From positions 1 through 24,158 of the forward strand of contig DATDFC010000067.1 in NCBI GenBank assembly GCA_036522815.1: a stretch of DNA of 24,158 nucleotides, read 5' to 3'. Below are positions 15,135 to 21,594 of the stretch, in pieces. Position 1 is the first letter of the stretch. Each line of letters opens with the position of its first letter. A program made the position numbers and the translations under genes. The notes under the pieces are model-generated. The model saw nothing but the letters and a program-made list of their open reading frames with translations, had not been told where the DNA came from and did no database searches. This stretch comes from AG41 sp036522815 (GTDB taxonomy: Bacteria; Gemmatimonadota; Gemmatimonadetes; Gemmatimonadales; GWC2-71-9).

Positions 15135-15170
15135 TTGCCCGGAAGGTGAGCCTCCGAGTAACGTAGTCGT
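15135..15170. promoter_or_regulatory. Overlapping divergent promoters between the patatin-ferredoxin and permease genes
   Basis: Plus strand: TTGCCC 15135-15140, 18-base spacer, TAACGT 15159-15164. Minus strand: TACGTT at 15165-15160, on the same near-palindrome, giving the patatin-ferredoxin gene a leader of roughly 30 bases with a weak GGCGGG before GTG 15122. On the plus strand, GTG 15169 lies only 4 bases after the hexamer, so the transcript might instead begin near 15171 and translation at ATG 15193. Confidence 0.45.
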
Positions 15171-16017
15171 GATCCCCAGCCCCGCGCTACTCATGCGCCA
15201 TCGCGTCGTGCGCAGTCGTTGGACTCTGACCGGTCTCGCCGTCGTCGTCGCACTCGCGCTCGTGGCGCTCGCGGCGCCGCTCATCGCACCAGGTGATCCC
15301 TATCACGGTCAGCTCGCCGCCGCCCTGCAGGCGCCGTCGCGCGCCTTCCCGCTCGGCACCGACGCGCAGGGGCGCGACGTCCTCAGTCGCCTGCTGTTCG
15401 GCGCTCGCCTGTCGCTCGCCGTCGGGCTCGCGAGCCAGCTGATCGCCCTCGCGGTCGGGCTCACGCTCGGTCTCGCGGCGGGCTTCTACGGGCGCTCCGT
15501 GGACGCGCTGGTGATGCGCGCCGCCGACGTCACTCTCGCCTTCCCGTCGCTCCTCCTGCTCATCGCCGTCGCCGCCGCCGTGAAGCCCACGCTGCCGGTC
15601 GTGTGCGTGGTGATCGGCGTCGTCGGCTGGGCGGGCATGGCGCGCCTGGTGCGCGGCCAGGTGCTCGTGGTGCGCCGCCTCGACTACGTCTCCGCAGCGC
15701 GCGCGTTCGGGGCCTCGGACGCGCGGCTCGCCGCGCGCCACGTGCTCCCCAACGTGCTCGGGCCGGTGATCGTCGCCGCCACGCTCGGCGTCGGTGGCGC
15801 GATCATGGCCGAAGCGGCGCTCTCATTCGTGGGGCTGGGCGCGCCGCCGCCGACGCCCTCCTGGGGCGCGATGGTGGCGGAAGGCCGCGACCTGCTGCGC
15901 GTGGCGCCATGGGTGTCGCTGTTCCCCGGGCTCGCGATCGGCCTGACTGTGCTGGCCGTCAATCTCGTCGGCGACGGCTTACGCGACGCGCTCGATGTCC
16001 GAGGAGGAGCAACATGA
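15169..16017 (+). CDS. Dipeptide/oligopeptide ABC transporter permease (OppC/DppC type)
   Basis: 282 aa from GTG 15169, or 274 aa from ATG 15193, which the promoter position may favour. An N-terminal OppC_N segment (TLTGLAVVVALALVALAAPL) is followed by LGTDAQGRDVLSRLLFGARLS, the standard entry to the permease domain. Five further hydrophobic helices follow, with the EAA loop AARAFGASDARLAARHVLPN and the C-terminal LSFVGLGAPPPTPSWGAM characteristic of DppC/OppC. In a complete system it pairs with an OppB/DppB permease, two ATPases and a binding protein in the inner membrane. None of those partners is in this window, so it is an orphan here. Substrate could be peptide, nickel or another small solute; it cannot be decided. 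Confidence 0.85.
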   Translation: MIPSPALLMRHRVVRSRWTLTGLAVVVALALVALAAPLIAPGDPYHGQLAAALQAPSRAFPLGTDAQGRDVLSRLLFGARLSLAVGLASQLIALAVGLTLGLAAGFYGRSVDALVMRAADVTLAFPSLLLLIAVAAAVKPTLPVVCVVIGVVGWAGMARLVRGQVLVVRRLDYVSAARAFGASDARLAARHVLPNVLGPVIVAATLGVGGAIMAEAALSFVGLGAPPPTPSWGAMVAEGRDLLRVAPWVSLFPGLAIGLTVLAVNLVGDGLRDALDVRGGAT

Positions 16018-16024
16018 CGTTGTA
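16017..16024 (+). repeat. Octamer ACGTTGTA, first copy
   Basis: Begins on the last base of the permease stop codon and abuts the first stem-loop at 16026. The same octamer occurs in both arms of the inverted repeat at 17308-17380 (17330-17337, and inverted at 17351-17358), so copies flank the aminotransferase gene. Confidence 0.4.
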
Positions 16025-16025
16025 T

Positions 16026-16106
16026 CCGGGGCTGAGAGCCCCGGCTCGGCGTGGAGTGCGCCCTATAAGGGCGCACCGTGAGCCGAGCGCGCCCTCTCGG
16101 GGCGCG
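16026..16106 (+). repeat. Compound stem-loop cluster between permease and aminotransferase
   Basis: Three perfect hairpins fill the 97-base gap. One: CCGGGGCT 16026-16033 with AGCCCCGG 16037-16044, 3-base loop. Two: GTGCGCCCT 16056-16064 with AGGGCGCAC 16068-16076, 3-base loop, itself enclosed by GCTCGGC 16044-16050 pairing with GCCGAGC 16082-16088. Three: CGCGCCC 16088-16094 with GGGCGCG 16100-16106. The last arm ends 8 bases before ATG 16115 and would occlude initiation. No U-tract follows, so this is not a standard intrinsic terminator. It could be a processing or attenuation site, or a repeat element. Confidence 0.75.
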
Positions 16107-16114
16107 GGCGAACC

Positions 16115-17302
16115 ATGACCGACATCGCGTATCACCCGACGCGCCTGCGCGCGCTGCGCGATCAGTTCCGTGCCCTGCGGGCCGCCGAGTTCCCCTGGAC
16201 GGCGGACACCGTGTATCTGAACAACGCGTCCATCGGGCCCATCCCCGAGCGCACCCGCCGTGTGCTCGACGAGTTCACGGCCAAGCGCACCGCCCCGCAT
16301 CTCCTCCCCGACCGCGAGCTGCAGGCGGGGCTGCAGGCGGCTCGCGTCGCGGTCGCGCGCCTGCTGAACGCCGACCCGGCCGAGATCGCGCTCGCCACCA
16401 ACACCAGCCACGGGCTGAACCTCGCGGCCCGCGCTCTACCGCTCAAGCGCGGCGACGTCGTGCTGGTATCCGATCGCGAGTTCCCCGCCAACGTGTACCC
16501 GTGGCTGCTGCTCAAGAAACAGGGGATCGACGTGGAGCTCGCGCCCTGCGCCGGCGAAGGCTGGCCCGACGAGGACTATCTCGTCGAGCGCCTGCACGAC
16601 CCGCGGGTGCGTGTGCTCGCGGTCTCCTTCGTCCAGTTCGCCAACGGCTACCGCGCCGATCTGGCACGGCTCGGCGCCGCCTGCCGCGCCAACGGGACGT
16701 TTCTCGTAGTAGACGGGATTCAGGGCGTCGGGAACTCGACGCTCGACGTGCGCGAGACACCGGTGGACATCCTGGCGTGCGGCGGCCAGAAATGGCTGCT
16801 CTCCCCCTGGGGCTCGGGCTTCGTCTACGTGCGGCGCGAGCTGATCTCGGCGCTCGAGCCCGCCGTCACCGGCTGGATGGCGTTCGAAGGCACCGACGAC
16901 TTCTCCCGCCTCACCGACTACAACCCCACCTTCCGCGCCGACGCCCGCCGCTTCGAAATGGTCACCTTGCCGTTCCAGGATTTCCACGGCATGACCACGT
17001 CAGTGGGGATGCTCGTCGAGCTGGGTATCGACGACATCGCGCAATACGCCCGCACGCTGCACGAGCCAGTGCTGCACTGGGCCGGGGAGAACGGCATCCG
17101 CGTCGTCTCACCCACGGACGAAGCGCACCGCTCGGCGATCGTGTGCCTCGCCCCTGCGCATCCCGCGGAGGCGTATCATGCGCTCAAGCGCGCGCACGTC
17201 GTGTGCTCGCTGCGCGAGGGCGCCATCCGGCTGGCTCCGCACTGCTACAATACGGTCGAAGAGATGGAGCGGGTGCTGGATGTGCTGGATCAGCTGGAAT
17301 GA
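16115..17302 (+). CDS. Class V aminotransferase family PLP enzyme (NifS/Csd/isopenicillin-N-epimerase-like)
   Basis: 395 aa. The fold-type I aminotransferase class V pattern is complete: YLNNASIGPIP near residue 30, NTSHGLNLAAR (pyridoxal phosphate phosphate loop), SDREFPANVYPW, VDGIQGVGN (the Asp/Gln pair over the pyridine ring) and the Schiff-base lysine K226 in ACGGQKWLLSPWGSGF. The C-terminal SLREGAIRLAPHCYNTVEEM is the usual small domain. There is no conserved catalytic cysteine loop of IscS, so a selenocysteine lyase/epimerase/aminotransferase-type activity is more likely than sulfur donation. It is cytosolic. The gene stands alone between a stem-loop cluster and a long inverted repeat, and no pathway partner is adjacent; the substrate is unknown. 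Confidence 0.85.
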   Translation: MTDIAYHPTRLRALRDQFRALRAAEFPWTADTVYLNNASIGPIPERTRRVLDEFTAKRTAPHLLPDRELQAGLQAARVAVARLLNADPAEIALATNTSHGLNLAARALPLKRGDVVLVSDREFPANVYPWLLLKKQGIDVELAPCAGEGWPDEDYLVERLHDPRVRVLAVSFVQFANGYRADLARLGAACRANGTFLVVDGIQGVGNSTLDVRETPVDILACGGQKWLLSPWGSGFVYVRRELISALEPAVTGWMAFEGTDDFSRLTDYNPTFRADARRFEMVTLPFQDFHGMTTSVGMLVELGIDDIAQYARTLHEPVLHWAGENGIRVVSPTDEAHRSAIVCLAPAHPAEAYHALKRAHVVCSLREGAIRLAPHCYNTVEEMERVLDVLDQLE

Positions 17303-17307
17303 CAAAC

Positions 17308-17380
17308 CGTTGCGCGACGCTATGACGCTACGTTGTACGTGGGGAACTCTTACAACGTAGCGTCGTAGCGTCCTACAACG
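17308..17380. repeat. Long near-perfect inverted repeat between convergent genes
   Basis: Arms 17316-17337 and 17351-17372 are 22 bases each and pair with a single G-T wobble; the 13-base loop is 17338-17350. Beyond a 3-base internal loop on each side, CGTTG 17308-17312 pairs with CAACG 17376-17380. The arms contain repeated GACGCTA-type heptamers. The right arm encodes the last residues of the minus-strand membrane protein, whose TAA is 17352-17350. It may serve as a bidirectional transcription end or RNA-stabilising hairpin. No T-tract is present. Confidence 0.85.
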
Positions 17381-18021
17381 CTCTCCCTGTGTTTATCGGC
17401 CCATCCCGCCCACACGATGAACAGCCACCCAAAGATGATCCCGCCGATCGCGAGTCCCGGCTGCGATGGCGGCGGGCTGAACAGCGAGCCGTAGTACGAC
17501 AGGAGCAGCACCGCGACCAGTGCCCAGAACCCGTAGCGCCCGACGCCGCCGCGCGCCCGCGTGCCGGCAGCGTACAGCCACAACCCCGCGGCGAACATCA
17601 CGCTCTCGGTCATGACCGTTCCCGAGACGGAGTTCCAAAGCCCGAGCCCCAAGCCCCGACCCCCGGGGTACAGCGGCATGTCCGGGCGGTGGGTGACGAA
17701 GTCGAGCACCCAGTGGCTCACGACCAGGAGCGCGATGATGACGCCCGCGCGTCCGTCGCCCGAGAGCGTGTGGTAGGCGAACCCGAACAACGCACCCCAT
17801 CCGATGAGTGTCACCAGGCTGTGCGAGATCGGTATGGAGTCGAGCCACAGCGTCAGGAACGGGTTCGGGCCCGGAACGACGTGTGCCCGTTCCCACCCCA
17901 GGAGCAGGAATACCGGCCACAGCAAGTCGGCGAGCGATGTGGCGGCGAACAGCGTGCCGAGCGAGGTGCGGGGCGCGGCGCGCCTGGCCGCGAGCGCGAG
18001 AGCGTAGTGACCGATGAACAT
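17350..18021 (-). CDS. Membrane-bound metal-dependent hydrolase (YdjM/DUF457-like)
   Basis: 223 aa, ATG 18021 sharing its A with the tyrS stop (TGATG), so translation is coupled. The N-terminus MFIGHYALALAARR, then SLADLLWPVFLLLG, a central SIPISHSLVTLIGWG and SHWVLDFVTHRPDMP give the His/Asp pattern of the PF04307 family of integral membrane proteins (LexA-binding/YdjM-like). There are five to six hydrophobic segments. Enzymatic function has never been well defined for this family; metal-dependent hydrolase is the general label. The last residues (GRYDATL) are encoded within the right arm of a long inverted repeat, suggesting the repeat replaced or extended the original C-terminus. Its association with tyrS is probably only transcriptional. 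Confidence 0.7.
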   Translation of the reverse strand: MFIGHYALALAARRAAPRTSLGTLFAATSLADLLWPVFLLLGWERAHVVPGPNPFLTLWLDSIPISHSLVTLIGWGALFGFAYHTLSGDGRAGVIIALLVVSHWVLDFVTHRPDMPLYPGGRGLGLGLWNSVSGTVMTESVMFAAGLWLYAAGTRARGGVGRYGFWALVAVLLLSYYGSLFSPPPSQPGLAIGGIIFGWLFIVWAGWADKHRESVVGRYDATL

Positions 18022-19280
18022 CAGCGGGTCACGCGCAGTAGCGCGTAGTCCTTCTTCCCCTTGCGCAGGAGCAGATTGCCGCCCCCGAGCCAATCGCCGG
18101 GCTCGACCAGGCGCGCAGCATCCTTGACGCGTTGCTGGTTCACGTAAATCCCGCCCTGCTCGATCGCGCGCCGCGCCTCGCTTTTCGACTTCACGAGTTT
18201 GGCCTGCACTAGCGCGTCGACCAGTCCCAGACTGTCGCCGGACACGGTAGTCGTGGGTATTTCCTTGGCCATCTCGTCAAAGACACTCTCTTTCACGTTG
18301 CGCGGGTCGAAGTCGCTGAACAGGATTGCACTTACGCCCGTGGCGTTGTACGTGGCGTCCGCGCCGTGCACCATCGTGGTGACTTCGGTCGCCAGCTTAC
18401 CCTGAGCCTCGCGGCGACTCGGGTCTTTCTTGTGGGCCTTCATCCGCACTTCGATTTCGGGTCTGGGCAGGAGAGTGAAGAGCTTGAGGTACGACTCGAC
18501 GTCCCGGTCGTCGACGTTAAGCCAGAACTGGTAGAACCTGTACGGCGACGTCAGCGTGGGTTCGAGCCAGAGGGCGCCGGCTTCGCTCTTGCCGAACTTG
18601 GCGCCCGAGGCGGTGGTCACGAGCGGCGCCACCAGCCCATGCGCCTCGCCGCTCTCGACGCGTCGGATCAGGTCGATCCCCGCGGTGATGTTGCCCCACT
18701 GATCGCTGCCGCCCACCTGAATCGTGCACTGTTTGCTGCGAAACAGGTGCAGGAAGTCGTACGCCTGGAGCAACATGTAGCTGAATTCGGTGTACGAGAT
18801 GCCACTCTCGAGCCGCGCCTGAACCGACTCTTTCTGCAGCATGATGTTGACCGTGAAATGCTTGCCAACGTCGCGCAGAAAGTCGACGAGGCTCTCCTTG
18901 ACGAGCCAGTCGGCGTTGTTCAGCACCTGGGCGTGGCTGTCGCGCGCATCGAAGTCGAGAAAGCGGCTCATCTGATCGCGCTGGCGCTGCAGGTTTTCGC
19001 GGATCTGCTCCTTCGAGAGCAGCGGGCGCTCGCTACGCTTCCCGCTGGGGTCCCCGATCAGACCCGTGCCGCCCCCCATCAAGACGATCGGGCGGTGGCC
19101 GGCCAACTGGAACCGCCGCAGCAGCATGATCGGCATCAGGTTGCCGAGCTGCAGGCTCGGCGCCGTGGGATCGAATCCGCAGTAGAGGGTGCGACGTCCG
19201 GCGGCGAGGTGGGCGTCGAGCTCGCCCGTGTGCTGGTGCACGAAGCCCCGCCACTTGAGCTCTGCAAGGAGATCCGACAT
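18021..19280 (-). CDS. tyrS: Tyrosyl-tRNA synthetase
   Basis: 419 aa, the standard bacterial TyrRS length. It charges tRNA-Tyr with tyrosine in the cytosol. The class I core begins GRRTLYCGFDPTAPSLQLGN; the HIGH-type signature reads Q44-L-G-N47, so both histidines are replaced. Downstream are GGGTGLIGDPSGKRSER, the tyrosine site with YMLLQAYDFLHL, QVGGSDQWGNITAGIDL and a KMSKS-equivalent KFGKS at 228-232. An S4 RNA-binding domain ends the protein (VDALVQAKLVKSKSEARRAIEQGGIYVN). ATG 19280 is chosen because the family N-terminus (SDLLAELKWRGF) starts there and a promoter lies immediately upstream; a longer frame to 19373 would overlap the divergent PBP gene. The downstream membrane hydrolase is co-transcribed. 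Confidence 0.97.
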   Translation of the reverse strand: MSDLLAELKWRGFVHQHTGELDAHLAAGRRTLYCGFDPTAPSLQLGNLMPIMLLRRFQLAGHRPIVLMGGGTGLIGDPSGKRSERPLLSKEQIRENLQRQRDQMSRFLDFDARDSHAQVLNNADWLVKESLVDFLRDVGKHFTVNIMLQKESVQARLESGISYTEFSYMLLQAYDFLHLFRSKQCTIQVGGSDQWGNITAGIDLIRRVESGEAHGLVAPLVTTASGAKFGKSEAGALWLEPTLTSPYRFYQFWLNVDDRDVESYLKLFTLLPRPEIEVRMKAHKKDPSRREAQGKLATEVTTMVHGADATYNATGVSAILFSDFDPRNVKESVFDEMAKEIPTTTVSGDSLGLVDALVQAKLVKSKSEARRAIEQGGIYVNQQRVKDAARLVEPGDWLGGGNLLLRKGKKDYALLRVTR

Positions 19281-19317
19281 GGCGCGGAATCGTACGAGAA
19301 CCCCCAACCGCTGGCAA
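19281..19317 (-). promoter_or_regulatory. tyrS promoter, predicted leaderless
   Basis: On the minus strand TTGCCA (19317-19312), a 17-base spacer, TACGAT (19294-19289), then 8 bases to ATG 19280. The expected start of transcription is about 2 bases before the ATG. No Shine-Dalgarno can fit. It is the best -35/-10 match in the window. Confidence 0.6.
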
Positions 19318-19334
19318 GCGTCCGGCGACCTCAC

Positions 19335-19348
19335 TAGGTTGTAACCCG
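19335..19348 (+). promoter_or_regulatory. -10 hexamer TAGGTT before the PBP gene, predicted leaderless
   Basis: TAGGTT at 19335-19340 ends 8 bases before ATG 19349. The -35 position (TGGCAA, 19312-19317) overlaps the tyrS -35 on the other strand and is a poor match, so this is weaker than the tyrS promoter. Confidence 0.35.
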
Positions 19349-21523
19349 ATGGCGTCCATCCCCGCACCCGCACCCGCCAGCCTGCCCGGACCGTTCTCCT
19401 GGTGGCACAATCCCAAGACGCGCCGCCGCGTGATCGCGGTCGCGGTGCTGGTCGCTGCCTACGGTCTGGGCCTCACCTACGGCGCGTGGACGCGGGTGTG
19501 CGCCGGGGAGCACTGCCCCAGCATCTCGCGCCTCAATCCCGCCAGCGCCGGCGGCAACGTCCAGGTGCAGACGTCGAAGATCTACGCGGCCGACGGACGG
19601 CTGATCAGCGAGCTCGGGGCCGAGCGCCGCACGGTAGTGCCGCTCGGCGAAATACCCGTGCCGGTCCGCCAGGCGTTCATCGCCACCGAGGACAAGCGCT
19701 TCTACCAACACCACGGGATCGATTTCCTGCGCATCGTCGGGGCCATCAAGGCCAATGTGTTTTCGCTCGGGTTCGCGCAGGGCTTCTCGACCATCACGAT
19801 GCAGCTGGCCCGCAACATCTTCCCCGAGGAGATCAGCCGCGAGAAGACGCTGACGCGCAAGCTCAAGGAAGCACGCGTCGCGACCGAGATCGAGCGCAAC
19901 TTCCCCAAGGACACGATCCTCCAGCTGTACTTGAATCAGATCAACCTGGGCGCGGGGGCGCACGGCGTGGAGGCGGCCGCGCAGATCTACTTCGGAAAGC
20001 ACGCGAAGCAGTTGAATGTCGCCGAGGCCGCGATGCTCGCCGCGCTCCCCAAGCTGCCCGCGTTCTACAACCCGCGCACCCACCCCGACCGGGCCGTGCG
20101 CCGGCGTAACGTCGTGCTGGGCCTGATGCGCGATCAGGGGTTTCTCACGCCCGAAGAGACCGAGCTGTGGCGCTCCTACCCCCTCGTGCTCACCGGCAAC
20201 CGCACCAACTACGGCGATGTGGCCCCGTACTTCGTCGAATGGCTGCGGGTACAGCTGGACGCGAAGTTCGGGCGCGACCTGTACGAGGGCGGCCTGCGCA
20301 TCTACACCACGCTCGACCTGGACATGCAGGAGGCGGCGGAGCGCGCCCTGCAGTCGCAGCTCGACGCCATCGAAGCCGGCGTGTACTCGAACGGCAAGTT
20401 CCCCGGCCGCATCACCTACCGCGAGTACCTCGAGTCGTCCAAGGCGTCGGGGGAGGATCACGGCGACTTCACCCGCTACCTCCAGGGCGCCCTCGTGTCG
20501 CTCGAGGCGAACACCGGCTACATCCGGGCCATGATCGGGGGTCGCGACTTCGACGACTCGAAGTACAACCGCGCCACCCAGGCGATCCGCCAGCCGGGCT
20601 CGACGTTCAAGCCGTTCGTCTACTCCGCGGCCGTCCGGGCCGGCCACCCTGTGACCGAGATCCTGGACGACTCGCCGCTCAATCCGCCGGTGATCCAGCT
20701 CGATTCGACGCTGTGGCAGCCGAAAGACGACGACGACACGACGCTGGGGATGATCCCGATGCGCGAGGCGCTCTACCTCTCGCGCAACCTCGCCACCATC
20801 AAGCTTGGCATGACGCTGGGCGAGCAGACGGTCATCGGAGAAGCCCGCAACTACGGCATCACCACTTCGCTCCCGCCGTATCCGTCGATCTTCATCGGGG
20901 CGAAGGGAGTCAAGCCGATCGAGATCATCGGCGCCTACACCGCGTTCGCGACGCTCGGCACCCGCGCCGAGCCGGTGGGCATCCTGCGCGTCGAAGACCG
21001 TCAGGGCAACATCCTGTGGCAGCCCGCCATCCGACGCGAGACCGTCATCGACTCGTCGCACGCCTGGCTCATGGTCGACATGATGAAGGACGTGATCCGC
21101 CGCGGCACGGCGTTCACCGCCGTGTGGAAGGGCGGCTTTACGCTCCCCGCGGCGGGCAAGACCGGCACGACCGACGACTACACCGACGCCTGGTTCATCG
21201 GATACACCCCTGAGCTCGTGACCGGGATCTGGGTTGGTTACGACATCCAGCAGCGCATCCTCGAGCACAACGCGGGCGGCGGCCGCATCGTCGCGCCCGC
21301 CTGGACCGCGTTCATGCGCGACGTGTACGACCGCCGGCCGGCGCCTCCCGATTGGGTGCGCCCCGACTCGCTCGTCACGCGCGAAGTGGACTGGTCGAAC
21401 GGCTATCTCGCGACGCCGTTCTGCCCGCAGGAGGTGCGGCATTGGGATTGGTTCTATCCCGGCACCGAGCCGTCGCAGGCCTGCCCCGTGCACGCGCCGT
21501 TCGGCACCGGGGTGTCACCTTAG
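19349..21523 (+). CDS. Penicillin-binding protein 1A-type bifunctional peptidoglycan synthase (class A PBP)
   Basis: 724 aa. A Pro/Ala-rich cytoplasmic tail and one transmembrane helix (about residues 27-47) anchor it in the inner membrane. The GT51 glycosyltransferase domain follows, with catalytic E114 in ATEDKRFYQHHGID, GFSTITMQLARN (146-156) and the LYLNQINLGAGAHGVEAAA segment. The transpeptidase domain carries S418-TF-K421 (SxxK), S478-R-N480 (SxN) and K604-T-G (KTG), all intact. It polymerises lipid II into glycan strands and cross-links stem peptides. Two Cys near the N-terminus (C51, C56) and two near the C-terminus (CPQE and ACPV) could form disulfides in the periplasm. The gene is divergent from tyrS. 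The TAG stop shares its final G with the first base of a G-rich inverted repeat. Confidence 0.95.
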   Translation: MASIPAPAPASLPGPFSWWHNPKTRRRVIAVAVLVAAYGLGLTYGAWTRVCAGEHCPSISRLNPASAGGNVQVQTSKIYAADGRLISELGAERRTVVPLGEIPVPVRQAFIATEDKRFYQHHGIDFLRIVGAIKANVFSLGFAQGFSTITMQLARNIFPEEISREKTLTRKLKEARVATEIERNFPKDTILQLYLNQINLGAGAHGVEAAAQIYFGKHAKQLNVAEAAMLAALPKLPAFYNPRTHPDRAVRRRNVVLGLMRDQGFLTPEETELWRSYPLVLTGNRTNYGDVAPYFVEWLRVQLDAKFGRDLYEGGLRIYTTLDLDMQEAAERALQSQLDAIEAGVYSNGKFPGRITYREYLESSKASGEDHGDFTRYLQGALVSLEANTGYIRAMIGGRDFDDSKYNRATQAIRQPGSTFKPFVYSAAVRAGHPVTEILDDSPLNPPVIQLDSTLWQPKDDDDTTLGMIPMREALYLSRNLATIKLGMTLGEQTVIGEARNYGITTSLPPYPSIFIGAKGVKPIEIIGAYTAFATLGTRAEPVGILRVEDRQGNILWQPAIRRETVIDSSHAWLMVDMMKDVIRRGTAFTAVWKGGFTLPAAGKTGTTDDYTDAWFIGYTPELVTGIWVGYDIQQRILEHNAGGGRIVAPAWTAFMRDVYDRRPAPPDWVRPDSLVTREVDWSNGYLATPFCPQEVRHWDWFYPGTEPSQACPVHAPFGTGVSP

Positions 21524-21585
21524 GGACTCGGGGTTCGGGGTTCGGGGCTAGGTGGTGCAGCCCCGAGTCCCGAACCCCGAGCCCC
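21523..21585. repeat. G-rich inverted repeat with G-quadruplex potential on both strands
   Basis: Left arm 21523-21549 and right arm 21559-21585 (27 bases each) pair except for one A/C mismatch and two G-T wobbles, with loop AGGTGGTGC. The left arm has four G-runs (GGG, GGGG, GGGG, GGGG) separated by 3-4 bases, matching a G-quadruplex motif on the plus strand. The right arm gives the same on the minus strand. The internal unit is TTCGGGG/ACTCGGG. It fills most of the 71-base gap between the PBP and amidohydrolase genes and may act as a transcription end or a barrier to read-through. Confidence 0.8.
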
Positions 21586-21594
21586 GATGCCCCG

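Noticed and set aside
13008..15149. 713-codon plus-strand open frame opposite the GT87 and patatin-ferredoxin genes
   Set aside because: Low-complexity Arg/His/Glu/Gly translation with no domain; the minus-strand genes have complete catalytic motifs.
16026..16050. CTGAGA next to GGGG suggesting a thiamine pyrophosphate riboswitch
   Set aside because: The downstream conserved ACCTGATC and AAGGGA elements are missing, and the sequence is explained by an 8-bp hairpin with loop GAG; the following gene is not a thiamine gene.
17338..17372. Intrinsic terminator at the long inverted repeat
   Set aside because: The stem is strong but no T-tract follows on either strand, so a Rho-independent label is not justified; kept only as an inverted repeat.
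19334..21493. 719-codon minus-strand open frame opposite the PBP gene
   Set aside because: It mirrors the third-position GC of the PBP gene, has no recognisable domain, and would overlap the tyrS promoter.
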